Below are positions 12,080-24,500 of a stretch of 64,000 nt of DNA, piece by piece. Where the stretch lies: positions 3,263,602-3,327,601 of the forward strand of contig VXAU01000760.1 in the NCBI GenBank assembly GCA_013399695.1. The letters are read 5' to 3'. The notes beneath the pieces are model-generated. The model did no database searches. It was given only the letters and a program-made list of their open reading frames with translations, and was not told where the DNA came from. The DNA comes from Formicarius rufipectus. Taxonomy: Eukaryota; Chordata; Aves; Passeriformes; Formicariidae. Made by a program: the position numbers and the translations under genes. Position 1 is the stretch's first letter. Each line of letters starts with the position of its first letter.

Positions 12080-12137
12080 CTGTAAAGCCTGAACCAAATC
12101 TGAAAGCATTTGTGATCTCAACGTTTTTAAATTGGGC
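12080..12137 (-). other. Candidate - strand exon (58 nt)
   Basis: On the - strand a segment ends in TTTACAG followed by GTAAGTT, a near-consensus 5' splice site. It is preceded by CCCATTTTTTGAGTCATGACAG, an acceptable 3' splice site. One frame is open (one base, then 19 codons) and reads NLKTLRSQMLSDLVQALQ, a leucine-rich helix-like peptide. It could be an exon of an unidentified - strand gene or RNA, possibly the same transcript as the candidates at 20.4 and 21.5 kb, whose reading phase fits. I recognise no family. Chance splice-like pairs are common in 64 kb, so support is weak. Confidence 0.22.
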
Positions 12138-12627
12138 CTGTCATGACTCAAAAAATGGGTTGGTTTCAAATCCCATATTGGCTTCAATGTGCTAGTCCTG
12201 GTGGAAAGCAAGTGCTTTTGACAAGCTTTTTAAGTTACTAAAAATAGTTCTGCACTACATTATCAAAACGACATAATCTTTAATTTTTCTCTTGACTGCA
12301 GTTACATTTTAAAGAGACAAAATGATCAATCCCAGAATTTATAAAGACAGGTCTCATAAAACCTCCCTATCCTGAATTGTTTCAGATACAGCCATTTTTG
12401 AAAGATATAATTTTCTCCTTTCTCCTTTGATATTATGAAAAGGCAACTTTCCTAGTTTCCTGCACAGATAAAAAAAAATGCAGGATTTTGTATATTTTTT
12501 GCCAATCCATTTACAATCAAACCTTTCACTCCATTTCTAGAATGGTTGCAAACATCACCTTCTGTAAAGGCAAGGGCATGCCAGAGAAATAGATTTTTAC
12601 TAGGAACAGCAAAATGAAATAAGAAAT

Positions 12628-12683
12628 AGGAATATAAAAAGTAATATAAATAGATATATAAAAGAAAAAATATATAAATATAT
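12628..12683. repeat. AT-rich low-complexity tract
   Basis: An A/T-only or nearly A/T-only run of ATATAAA-type words. It is a degenerate simple repeat and no coding is expected. Confidence 0.7.
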
Positions 12684-15600
12684 CAAGATGAGCAAAACTG
12701 GCTAAGCAAATACTGCCCTGATAATATCTTTCTAAGCTCCAGGTCAATGGAAAATTTTAATTTACAACTGTATCATGTGCAACAGAGCTGCTACAATTCC
12801 AAACATGACAACTGGGTGATATATGTAATTTCCCATGTTCTTATATGTCCTAGTATTTCAGTTATTAAATAACAAGCTGAGAAGCAGTAACGCAGAGACA
12901 AGTAACAATAAAGCTGGTGAAAGGATTAGTCAAAATTTGTCCAAGTGTGATGGAAACTATGGGAAGAAGAAAACATGAGCTGCATTGGTGCTTAGAAACA
13001 AACTAAACTCAAGCCACTTGGGAATTTGAACCAAGGACAAAATGAAACACTAGACACATTCATGAGACAAGATGGCATATATTTGGATGATCCTCGATAG
13101 AAAAGCTTTCTAAGGGAAAGGGAAAGGCCAGCTGAAAGCACCGCAGTCTAATGTTTTATCATGCCCTCTCGCTCTTCAGAACATACTGGAACAAGCTGTA
13201 CAGGGAAGAAACAACGCCAGCACTGCTCTTCATCCATAGGTCTCCTTGCTAAAGAACAAGGAGAAACAACAGCCAAGCTTCCATGGCATTTATAAGGAAA
13301 AAGAACATACCCTGATTCCTTAATCCCTTTTTATCCTGTTGATCTGGTTCTCTGCACCTGCACTGCTGCAGTGCAGTCCCTGGGAGACAAACTGTTCCCA
13401 TGGCTTTGCAGCTGCACTGTCCTTCTCCCAGCGCTGTCTCACCTGAGTGTTTCATGCACAAAAATTAAGGGAAAAGACTTTTCAGCTAAATCTGCACTGG
13501 CTCCATCAGCTTGTGCTGGTTTTTACCTGTGGGGCTGGCAAGGTTTGGATGGGAGTCTACCCTGCTCTGTCATTCCCACCCACAACTGACATAACTCTAT
13601 TACAAGCTCCAGGTAGATTATGAAAATGTTGAAACTGCCTCTCAGAGCCTCAGCCTTTAAGCCACTTAAAAGGAATGAGCTGTTCTTAGGTGATCCTACT
13701 AGATCTGGGAATTTCCCACCAGCACTGAACGCAAAGCTGATAAACCCAACATCTACTTCATCTGTTCTCCCTTCCTTTCCAATAATCTCATCACGAAACC
13801 TTTATTAACAACTTCAAATGCTGCAGTGATGCTTCAAACTAAACAACCCAAACACCGTAAAGAATCAGTAAATTCTGTGAGGCAGAACAGTCACAAAATT
13901 CAAAGGCAAAATGGAAGAAGAATCTTTGATGATACAGTTTGCTTTCTCTAATGAGTCCTCAAAAACAGCAATAGGGGAAGCAAGGTTAAAAAAAATTAAA
14001 AAGGAATTATCTTGTGATAACATTTTAAAAGTTAAAAAAAAAAAAGTAGAATTTGAAAACAGCACAAAATAAAGATCAGGCACAAGCCATAGAACTGCCT
14101 GCAGTTTAAACTTATTTAAACTAAGGATGCTGCCACTTCTCCAATGGAGGCTCTATGAGCCAGAATATTGTTGAGCAAACTTTTTCCCATGAAACCATTC
14201 CCACTCCAGTTCAGAGATAGGTATTATGGTCAACCCATGTTTCTAACAATAATGTTTGGTTTGGCAACTTGTACTGTGGTTATCTTGGCAAACAGATACT
14301 TTAGCTTATGCCATTTATTTGGCCCCACTACATTCCAAATTATTTTGATGAAACTTCAAGTGTGACATGAAGGGAAAGTCATAGCTAGTAAATCACCTGG
14401 AAAGATCCATAAAGGATAGGTTTTGATGGCCTCATCCTGCCAAAGAAACAACACTGGGCTGCTGATCTGTTACAAATTGGAAATGCTTACATTAAAAGCA
14501 GAGGTTCTTTTTATTGCATGAAGGCAAGGAAATATATACAGCACAAAGAATAGTAATATGACCCCACAGCAATGCTCATCATGGAACAGAAGGGTCATAA
14601 CTCTTTAGAGCAGTCAGCACTTAAGTTCCTAAAGTTACTGAGGCATTTCTCACAGCATTCCTGCTCCCTCTCCTTGGTAAGTTGTTATTTATGTGCATGC
14701 ACATGTATGTGCACAGACACACACTTTTAAATATCTTAAAGGCAAGCAGGAGGAGCAGAGAGCTGTTTCCTTATCAGCACTAACTCCCTTCAACATAACA
14801 AAAGAGAAAAAACACCAGAAATGATAACAAAATAAAAAGAAGACATTTAAATCCCCCAACAATGTATGATAGTCCATGCAAACATGCTTTTTTGTGGTTT
14901 TATTTTGTAGGCTTGTTGCTCTTTAATGGTACTGTAAGAATTGCAATAATTCTCTTGAGAATACAAGGGTTTTGCAAATAATTCACAATACCTGTGAATT
15001 ACATGAATCACTTTTTATAGACCTGAATACCTTAAGAAGTATTGATTCTCAGAAACGTGCCATAAGCTCAGAGCCCAATGTCAAAGACAACATATGTCAG
15101 TACCTTGCACTTGCGGAAATCAGGCCAATTCCAAAAGCTGGAAATAATGATACTTTCTATGTCTGTCACATTAATCTCCAATTATTTCATACAAATATCA
15201 CTTGCTTTAAAAACAATAAATAGAAAGTGCATAGTGCTTAGTTCCAATTTCTGTTCACAGAGCTTTTCCCCAAAATCATTCAGATGCAGCTCCCCAGCTC
15301 TGAGTTGTCCTCAATAAGAAACAGGGACACCAAATACCTATTTTTCATGTTCCTCCAGCCCAAACATTGAGTGCTCTGGAGTTAAGAATAGCAGTAGCAA
15401 GCTGATAGAAACCAGGAAAAGGAGAGCATTTGAAAATTAATGCTCAGATTCACAGCATTATCAGAACAGGCTGACTGACAGCTAATCTTACATACATCCA
15501 GAGGAAACTTAATTATTTAATTTCTTTCATTGCACATGGAACAGGAATTATTACACAATGACTACAGTTAAATGTGAATATTTGGCCTTTAAATATCATA

Positions 15601-16156
15601 AACATTCTTCAGATATCTAAACAGGTAGGCAGATTTATATGTGTTTGTCTTCTCCAGAACAGATATCCCTCAAATCCAACAGCAATAGGATTACCTAATT
15701 TACTGATCAGCATGCTATAGAAGCACAGGTCCTATATGGACCTCTTTTCCATGGACAGAGATCCAGGTGGGCTGTCACCTGCAGGAAAGTAACTCCAGAC
15801 TTACTCTGGCTCAGCAGAAACTGTTGAGCTGCAGCCCACGTCACAGAAACAGGTCTATTACTGACATTGAGTCTGGGTGAATATTTAACATCCTCTGAAA
15901 TACAAACAGTTCAACATCTCCAACAGATGAATATCCAACTTCAAACACATCCCATAGAACATGTGCATCTCAACAGAAATCAAACCACAACCTGAACCCC
16001 ATATAAAAAAACATCATTTCATGTAATTGACTAATGAATAAATGCCTACTAAATACAGATGTTAAGGCTGTTGTGGGATAAAAATAGAGTGGAGTTTCCA
16101 AGGGTGAGTAGTGATTTTTAACTTGGAGTGAGTGCTGTTGGAGCATTTGTTGGTTT
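12684..16156. other. Non-coding stretch, no gene seen
   Basis: AT-rich sequence with short CA-type patches, for example the palindrome TGTGCATGCACA at 14692-14703 followed by a short CA run. Weak - strand splice-like pairs occur near 13.3, 15.1 and 15.8 kb; each gives only a very short peptide and is not called. No repeat family is recognised. Confidence 0.4.
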
Positions 16157-16170
16157 CACACACACACACA
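16157..16170. repeat. (CA)7 microsatellite
   Basis: Seven perfect CA units on the + strand, followed by a broken CA-like tail. Confidence 0.85.
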
Positions 16171-16574
16171 TTCATACACACGGACTTCGTTAGACACAGT
16201 CACTCTGATGCTTTCCCCATTTCCTCCTTCCTTGGCTTTCTACAATTTCCCCTGATTCCCTTTTTCCTTTTTTTTTTTTCTCTTGAATCATAACACACCT
16301 ACACCTGAGTGTATTCTAGGTCCTTCAAGAAAGAAGAAAACAAGTACAAATGATCTGCACTAACCTCTGCACAGAGAAACACACAGCTACGGGCACTGTC
16401 TTTTCCTTCCAGCAAACTGGTTTCCCTAAACAAGCTGCTCTCCACCAAAGGACTGGGAAAAAAAAATAAATCTTAAAACCAAATTAATTAGCTTCCTACA
16501 AATTAAATTTTTCCTTTCTGTACTCCTGAAGCTTTTATCTACGATTTCCTCTTTTACTCTAACAATAAAATTGA

Positions 16575-16780
16575 TTAAAGACAAATTACATTTCTGTGGG
16601 CATTGATTTGCTAACGCTTTTGACAGAGCCCATTCGGGATGCATTAGCCGATAGCAGAGATCCTGCTTGGGGAGCTGCCACAGACTTCGGACGGCTTTGG
16701 AAGTGCACTTACGCACTGGATGCCACAAAGTCAGAGCAGGCAAATTATCAGGTCTTCACAGCTCAGCCTGGCGGTGGCCG
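16575..16780 (+). other. Candidate first or internal + strand exon in the CpG island
   Basis: A frame open from 16575 (after a TGA) to the donor after 16780 encodes about 69 codons. It includes LLTLLTEPIRDALADSRDP and FGRLWKCTYALDATKSEQAN, which read like ordinary soluble protein. No ATG starts the frame, so it would have to be an internal exon, use a non-AUG start, or be non-coding. The donor GGCCG/GTGAGG is strong. Spliced to the acceptor at 17520-17521, the frame stays open (CG plus G makes Arg, then YFPTVPLN). I recognise no family. A long non-coding RNA exon is just as likely. Confidence 0.22.
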
Positions 16781-17035
16781 GTGAGGTCCGTGCGCACGAA
16801 CCGCCGCATTCGGCGGCCCCGGCGCGGCTCAGCGGGGGCTCAGAAGCTGCTGCTGCGCAGCGCCCACAGAAGTGGTCACTGGGAGGAGTTCGAAACGCTT
16901 TACAAGAATGCTTTGATGCTGTCCAGAGCTGCGCTACTGGCCAGTAGCTAAACTATAATTATGCGAGCTGGAGCAGAAAGTCAGGGTTGAGCTGCAAGAA
17001 TTCCCTTCTCGGCTCACCCGTTCCAGACCCTGATC
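16600..17035. promoter_or_regulatory. Short CpG island, possible promoter
   Basis: I count about 25 CpGs in roughly 430 bp, densest at 16770-16870 (GCGCACG, CCGCCGC, TTCGGCGG, CCCGGCGCGG), in a region otherwise nearly free of CpG. Vertebrate CpG islands usually mark promoters and first exons. Splice donors leave the island on both strands: GGCCG then GTGAGG on + after 16780, and AGTGC then GTAAGTGC on - near 16713. Either direction, or both, is possible. No known gene is attached to it in this window. Confidence 0.6.
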
Positions 17036-17521
17036 AAGGCCAATGTACTTTTGGGAAAGCTCAGTTCCAGCAAAAATGTAAGCCTACAGTTGAAAACCTC
17101 CTGGGTTCAGATTTTGCTTTAAAATCTAGGTCAAGTCACTCTGGTAGCAGTGGCAGACTTTCCCACATAGGTGGGGATACTCTGTATACAGGGAGGTACA
17201 AACAAAGAAATGTTAACAAAAATCTAACTGTATGTGGTAAAAAAAAATCTCAACAAACTAGCATCAATTCATTATAAGCTTTGTGTCTGACCTGACTACC
17301 ATCTGTGATGGGGATTTTGTTATGCAGCGAAACATGAGCAAGATTGAGCTTTAAACAAGTGCCTGGAGCACACAAGCCCTGTGTTTATTCCTAGCAACAT
17401 ATTCATAAATTATAAAACTGAAAGAGGACCACTTTGACTATATGGACTACAGGAATTTACTTAGTCATGACATGTTCTGACTGCCTCTCTGACCAGCCTA
17501 ATTCCCCCTCGTTGTGTTCAG

Positions 17522-17762
17522 GTACTTTCCCACTGTACCCCTGAACTCCATGTGTCAGGGATGGGTGTCTAACAGCACTCAGCTGTTGCCCACCAAGCAG
17601 GGTTGGGTGCAGGCACTGCCTGGGCCTGGCAGAGCCACCACATCACACTTCCAAGCACTCCTGCTCCACAGGCAGGGCCACAGCAGCAGTGACTCTCAGC
17701 TGAGCCCTCTGATGACAAGGTGCACCTTGCTCCTGAGACCACTTCTGCTGAGTGGAGATCAG
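17522..17762 (+). other. Candidate + strand exon (241 nt) downstream of the CpG island
   Basis: The segment is bounded by a good 3' splice site (TTCCCCCTCGTTGTGTTCAG) and a good 5' splice site (GATCAG then GTAAGA). It is GC-richer than its flanks, and one frame is open throughout (one base plus 80 codons). The peptide (for example GWVQALPGPGRATTSHF) is low in recognisable structure and rich in Ser, Leu and Gln. The opposite strand is open too (17569-17913), so the open frame partly reflects composition. Together with the island exon it makes a phase-compatible pair. Coding status is undecided. Confidence 0.25.
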
Positions 17763-20383
17763 GTAAGACCAGCAAGAACAGAACCACGTGAGTGAGCTTT
17801 AATTCAGCATCAAGCTCCACTTGGATCATGCCATTTCCATGGGCAAAGATCACAGTTGTGGATTTTGTTAGGCTTTCCCCAATCCTTGTCAGCTGTTGTT
17901 TAACCCACTGCATGCCTGCATAAGCCCGTGCCCAAGTCTGAGCACTCAGCTTTGAGCTCCTTCAGATTTTGCTGGTTGGAGGAAGGGTGACATCTCTTCT
18001 TCAGTCTCTAAACTGTCTCTAAAACAGGGTATCAACTAAACAATACTTATAACCCTCAATGTGTTTATTTGCTGTGTTAGCCTCAGGATGTCTGTTTATG
18101 GAAGCCTGTGAACAACATACTCCCACACCAACCTGTGTACTATTCTCATAGTCAGACAAAAAAACTGGCAGGGAATCCAATTTCTTTCCCCATGCCCCCA
18201 AAGAATCCTTATGACATTGAACTTCCTTTAAGTAGCTTCATTTTAAGTCTCATTATTTAAACAAAACGCAATACAAAACAACACACTAATATCTTACGGA
18301 CTGCTTCATATGGTAAAGAATTATTTTGTTAATTCACTCCCCCTCAGAAATTAATGCTTTCTTTTCCCTGTCTTAGGAGTCAGAATACCTTATTGCGTTT
18401 GTGTATTTTTGTTCACTCCGCCGTACATTACCCTGATTAATTTTGGCAGTGACAAAGTTGGAGAAGCATTGCATTTTTCTACAGCAAAATCTGCACCTGT
18501 TTAGCTCTCCTGACCTTTCATATCCTATGAAGGAGCACAGGAGGTAAAATCTGTTTCTGAAGGCACTGCCTTAGCAGTTCTCATAATTTTGGTTTTGAAA
18601 CATTTTCCTTCAAAACAAATGAAAATTCATACAATATTATACTTAGAGAGACCACAGTACTGCAATGGCACCAAACAGCTGCAGTAGAGGTGGAATTAGA
18701 CTAGAACACTAAGGCTATTCAATCAAAGAAGGTTAATCTAAATTTATCTTTGTCAACCTTAGGAAACAACAGAGAAGAAACCAAGGAATGGAAATGCCAG
18801 GGATGAGGAATCTGACTCATTTGCTGGGTAAAGTTTGCTTTGAATAAATACGTAGAAATATTGAAAACAACAAAATATGCAAAGATGACAAAGGGAGAAT
18901 TTAAGCACATTGGACTTGCAATGTGTTTCATTTGAGCTGCATCACTTGTTTCCTTCTCATTGTAACAACTGAAATATTTTTAGGGAAGGATTATGATACA
19001 ATGACAGTTATCTCTGTGAATAGATGGCTTAACTCCTCTTTTTAAGAATTGGCCTTACTTATTTTCAGACTAAACATGTATCTCCTGTAACTTCCCAAAA
19101 TAACTTTTGGCAATCCCTGGAGCTAGAAGAGCTGCTGCTTGCTGGAAAGTGACACTTGCAAGAGTCACAGAAAGCCTACACAAAGACCAAATATAAATTT
19201 ATTAGAGAGCACCTTTCTGACTGTCTGTTGCAATGCAAGCAGCCATTGATTCTCCACTGACAAGCTTTGGAAGATTGTTTCTACTCTGCACACCCACAAA
19301 CCTAATAAGTAGCAAAAAACCCCCAAGGAAACAAAGAAAAATCACCTCAAAAAACCCATTAAACTCTTAAAGGTTTGATCAGAGGTCTTCTCAAAAAGCC
19401 TCATCTATTCAGCATCAGTTTATATTACTGTTATGTATGACAAACATCCTGCTTAAATAAGAAGGGTGTTAAGAAAATGGACTGACAAAGCCACATCACA
19501 GCTATGACAACACTATTTGCTTGGCAAGGATATGAAGTTATTTTACACTGATGGAAGTTTCATTAGGAAACAATTTCACTGCACTGCCAGCCAGCAAGGT
19601 GTGTAACACATCCTGTGGGAAGGAGACCCTGACCTGAACATCAGGTTCATTTGGGATCCCATCAAAAAGGAAGTAGCATATTCTCTGAGCCATTAGTCTG
19701 CTAGTTTTTTATTTTCTTCTTCTAAAGCCAGAATAAGCTTAATGGGATTCTATCTCACACTGGAAGGTTCTGCCTTCTGAGTAACTTAGGACATGAGTAA
19801 TCATGTCCTAAATTTTGTTTATTAAATAATGTCTAAAAAAGAACCCTCAAATAAACAGAGTTCACTTTTTATTTCAAGTGAAACCATTCCATGTACCTAG
19901 TCAGGAACAAAATTACTCAACCACGTAAAAACCACCCAGAATTCTGCCTGGCCATCATTTCCAGCTGAAGATACTAGAGAAGACTGAGTCTTTCAAAACC
20001 AGAATAATTCTATTATGTGGAAAAGCAATCTTATTTCCCCCCTAAAAAATTTACACTGTAAGTTCATTTACTCACAGTAAAACTGAAGAGGCTGTGATTT
20101 TAGGACCCACTGCCTACTATGGCAATTTAAGATAAGGATTTCACACTTTCCCCTATTCTTGGGTCATTCAAGTCCACGTTCTGCTCACAGTATGTCTCCA
20201 GAAACTTCTGCTGGTTTGTTGTGACAGAGCAGTGGCAGCAGATTGTGTAGAGGGCAAGGTTTCACCAAGCCAGCACTGTCTGCGAAGTCAGCATAAGGCA
20301 GCCAAAGAACGTTCAGGTGCTGAAAGTGCTTCACAGAAAAGAGGGAAGCAAAGAAAAAGTTCAGAAAGGCATGAAGAGCTCAC
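17763..20383. other. Non-coding stretch with a possible conserved element
   Basis: No gene is seen. The part at 18240-18480 is AT-rich yet keeps isolated CpGs in words such as TTATTGCGTTTGTG and CACTCCGCCGTACATTA, beside TTAATTC and GATTAATTTT homeodomain-type motifs. That is the look of a constrained non-coding element, but it is untested. The remainder is ordinary AT-rich sequence. Confidence 0.35.
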
Positions 20384-20482
20384 CAGTAAAGTGAAGAGAT
20401 GAGGAGGACAAGAATAAGAAGCTCCCTCCCTGAAGCATCCATGGTAAGAAGTATTAGGAGGAAGAAGACTTGCTCATTGTGA
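20384..20482 (-). other. Candidate - strand exon with hydrophobic segment (99 nt)
   Basis: The exon is bounded by CTTGTCTCTTTTAG (strong acceptor) and TTTACTG followed by GTGAGC (strong donor). One frame is open across all 99 nt. It contains an ATG at 20440-20442 in a perfect Kozak context (ACCATGG). From that ATG the peptide is MDASGRELLILVLLISSLY: a short polar start, then a strongly hydrophobic run, like a signal peptide or membrane segment. The frame is also open upstream (HNEQVFFLLILLT). It joins in phase with the candidate at 21498-21553. I recognise no protein. It may be the start of an unknown secreted or membrane protein, or chance. Confidence 0.27.
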
Positions 20483-21497
20483 CTAAAAGAGACAAGGCAT
20501 CGGTGGAGAAGAGCTTCAAACAAGCTTTGAAGATCTTTCACAGAGCTCCAGCTCTCCCAGTGAAACTCCTGAAATAACAGCTACAGACTCCCCGAGGCAC
20601 TTAGATGTGTGTGTAGAGCCATTCTTAATTTAAGGTTGCCTGTGCTTTAAGCTTCTGTGTTTAGTTTATAGGCTTTGCTTAGTGGAGATCACTTTAATGA
20701 ACCTTCAGCAGGCATTGCAATGGTCCTCCTAAACAGCAGCAATCTCTGAGTCAGGGATAAGTATGCCTTCCACTAATAGATAAAAAGAAGGGTTTTGAGC
20801 ACCACAGACCTGGTTAAACTGCTCATCTCTGGTGGGGACACCTTGGCTGTGCAATGGTTACAATGAAACCCAGAAGCAGAAGAACTGCTGGACTAAACGC
20901 CATGGAACCTTCCAGTGACCGAGTTTTCTGACTGAGCAAGGTGGTATGAAACAGAGCAGAGGAAGCGTTAAAGCAGACACTGAAATCTGGAGAGACAAAA
21001 AGGGCTGGACAGTACTACTGTTCTGCAACAACACAGTTCATGCAGTTTCTTCACAAACATTTCTGTGTTGTCCAACACTACAGGGGTCAAGTTATTATTT
21101 GTTTATTTGTTACTTTATCATCCTAAAAACTCAGCGAAGAAGGTAAACATGAGTTTCATTTTGCACACACAAAACTAAGGCAATAATACTCCATGATTTA
21201 TTCACATTTATACAATGCTTTGGAAGAGGCAAAACAAAACAGCTCACTCATGTCTCAGTTAGCTCTAATTTTAAAAATAACATAGCTGGCAGAAGTCTCT
21301 TGATCTTTCACATCCATGTGTCATGTTCAGACCCTTCTTATCTCTCACCTCAGATGACAACCCTCAGGATTACCCACATGACCGGGAGACTGGTGATGAG
21401 CCAACAGATAGCCACGCCACTTCATACAAAGCCTAACATGGAAAAAGCCCAGGCACGTGGTTTCCTGGCACATTTAGGAAAGGGAATTTCAGCTTAC

Positions 21498-21553
21498 CTT
21501 TTCCTGTGGGATCCCACTGAGGCAGGACCAGCAGTGTGGATGAAGGAGATAGA
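21498..21553 (-). other. Candidate upstream - strand exon (56 nt)
   Basis: The segment ends with CAGGAAAAG followed by GTAAGCTG, a very good donor. It has two possible acceptors: CTCCAGCCCTGCAG, giving this 56-nt exon, or a pyrimidine-rich ...CCTGCCTCAG, giving only 19 nt (21498-21516). In the 56-nt version the frame (SISFIHTAGPASVGSHRK) leaves two bases that join in phase to the exon at 20384-20482. It could be a 5' untranslated or coding exon. It is unrecognised and rests on splice-site shape alone. Confidence 0.22.
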
Positions 21554-24500
21554 CTGCAGGGCTGGAGGAGGCTGCATGACCTCCACCATCAGGCCACATT
21601 CCCCCAGTCACAGGCACACTGGGAAACAGCTGAAACTCATGCAGAACATGCTACTGATAAGGGCCTGGTGCAGAAGGAGCCACATCCCTGCCACAGATGA
21701 GGAAAGCAGAGTGGGCTGGGCACGGCAGCAGTGACTGCTGAGCAGGAGCCAAGGCACAGGTCCTCAGGCTCCAGGAGAAAGGATAATGAAACCCTAGTCA
21801 TTGAAACCACAGGAGTGTCTAAAGGCTGTGAGAACACACCAGTTTTTCACTGAAGTTAGTAATTTAAAGGACGAATAGTGACTTTTTGACCCTGCGTGGG
21901 CTCAATCCATGTTTTGGACTGAGACTACAACCACAGGAACTGGAATTCACCATATTTCCATCAGCCTTTTAAAACCAAAAGACAACAACCTGTCCTTGAT
22001 TTCAAAAGATAAGGCCTGAGGAAGAAACAATGGCAAGTTTGCCATGCATGCAGCCCAGCAGACTGCAGAATCAGGAATGTGGAGGTTGTTGCTGCTCTCA
22101 AACTCTGCCATAATCAAATTTCTAAACACCAGTTTAAAGAAAAATGAAATGCTGTTTCAAATTCACCAACTGAAAGTGAAACAGTAAATTGATAGTCAAA
22201 ATGACAATTTCTTCTTTCAGTTAATCTTCAAAAAAGTGGAAAACCAGAGCACTACCACTACGATGAGGAAAGCAAACAGGACAGTAACCTGGTCCACAAT
22301 AACTGGAGGAGAAACTCCCTGACATACCAGGAGGGTTCACCCATGACAGCCAAAAGCGAAATGGTGCCACACTGACTTTGAAATTCAAAAATAAAAGTAT
22401 AAAAGCATGGATTGTGACTGCCACACAATATACTGCAGTGCCACAAGCCTTTAGATAGGAACAGAATTGTAAGTCAGACCTTTTCCTCTTCAAAAATTAC
22501 TGGTAGAAATATCAAAGACATTATCTGGTATGTTACATATTTTATCCATTCTGTAGCAGCATTGCTGGTTAAATGGATTTTCCTTGCAATGCTCTATCTT
22601 ACACAAACATGAGCAGGTGAGTCCTCCAGTCAGGTCTTTTTCCTCTAAATAACCAACACTTCAATTTCTATAGACAGAAAAGTGGGGCCCATGAGTGACT
22701 GAAAAAGCAGAACCATTTTACCAAGCCATGACACAGCAGAACTCCACTTCCTCTTGTTCTGATTCAATATGGTTTATCTGCCTACAGATAACTTGATTTC
22801 TCCAAGATGTTCAATCTATGAGATGTTTAAACTCATTCAGTCTATGGAAGGCATATTGGTTTTACGTTTTTTTCATTCATATTGGTTTTTTCATTCTCTT
22901 GCTGTCCATCCCCAAATACAACTGTCAAGTATCCTAACACAGCAGAAAAGGGCCTTTGGGAAATCCCTGAAGCCAGAGGGACACCACCAAGCACAGCCTT
23001 TCCATAGGCTGCGCAGCGTTACGGGGATTTCCCAGCAGTTACTTTTCCATGGCCCTTGGGTAAAGTTTCAATTTTCAAACCATCTACCAATTGAAACTGA
23101 GAGTCCAGAATGGCACAGAACCTTTCACAAGGCAGAAGGTGTTTTGAGTTCTCCATCCTCCCCTCTGAGAGGCCTTGGGCCCAGTTTTGCTGTCTTCCAG
23201 TAGACACGCAATTCTTGGGTTGTTTTCTGTAACACCCGAGCCTGGCCACTGCAGGTACACAGTACTGTTTGATTATCCCATCACAGCTATTCCAAGTGTA
23301 GAACCAAAACTTCCAATTTGGAAGTATTTAGATACTGAAACTAGCACAACCCCTGCTCTCTCAAGCAAAGATTAGCCTCCACCTCTTCCTCTTACATATC
23401 AATGTTCTTTCAGAACACACATCTGGAAATCACAGATTCCTCATTTCATCTTTTTGGAAAACAGTATCACCTGAAACATAAAAAAACAAGTGCTTTTCTA
23501 TAAAATGAATGTCCTGAATTTTTTTCCACTCCTTTCCATTCTCCATATAGGTATCTGGTAAGTTCACAAACAACTTATTTATGGTACCTTCAAAGTCACA
23601 ACTCAGTGAAAATACTGACAGATAAAGAGAACTGGACAAGGCTGAATACCACCACTTTACACAAGCACACCAGCCTCGAGGTTTGCAGACTGAAAAAAAC
23701 ACAAACAAAATCTCAACCCAAACCCCTCAAAATATCACCTGCACCCAAAGACGGGTTGGAGACCACACAGGAGAGACAGGCAAATACTTGCCCTAACTTC
23801 CTTATTTTCAGTCTTGTTTCTTAAAACTAAGCTAGCTAAGCTGAATTAAGTTGCAGAACAAGGGCTCAAACATTACCCAGATTGATTCAATTGGGAGTTG
23901 ACAGCACTTAAGGTGCTACCAAGTATCCAACCCACCTAATCACTCCAAAACCAAACGTGAAGGCTGCTCGTCCTGCTGCCTTCACCTGTGGCTCTGGAGT
24001 GGTGTGACTGAAATGGGGTACACGTTGATGGGACCCAGTTAAGCACATCCTGCTCATCACCCAACCCTCAGTGACACAGGGGGCATGAAAACAGCTCCAG
24101 CTGGTAGCAAGGTGGACACAGAGCTGGATTCTTGAACATGCAGAAAGTAAGGCTACAGCACTAGAATATGCTTACAAACATGGCCCAAGTTTCCTTTTTA
24201 CTTCCTAAATTTGTGCTTTTGCTGCAAAAAAACCCCAAAACAACACTATAGAAGATATAGTGCATTTTAAATACTAAGTAAAGAGGTTAATAGCAAAGAT
24301 TAGAAGGACACAGATTTATTTAGAGTTCCACAACATACACATTAACTCAGAATCAAACGGAACTTGAACAAATCAATCCTTGAAAAAACCCAAGTGTTTA
24401 AATGTTCCTTGTTATCCTAGAGATGGCTTCAAATGATTTTTCCAACACCATTCATTTTCAATCAATAGCACTAATATATGCATTCAGTTCAGAGCTTTTG

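Noticed and set aside
14692..14726. TGTGCATGCACA palindrome and CA run as a possible miRNA hairpin
   Set aside because: The self-complementary part is only 12 bp and the rest is simple CA repeat; no hairpin of precursor length.
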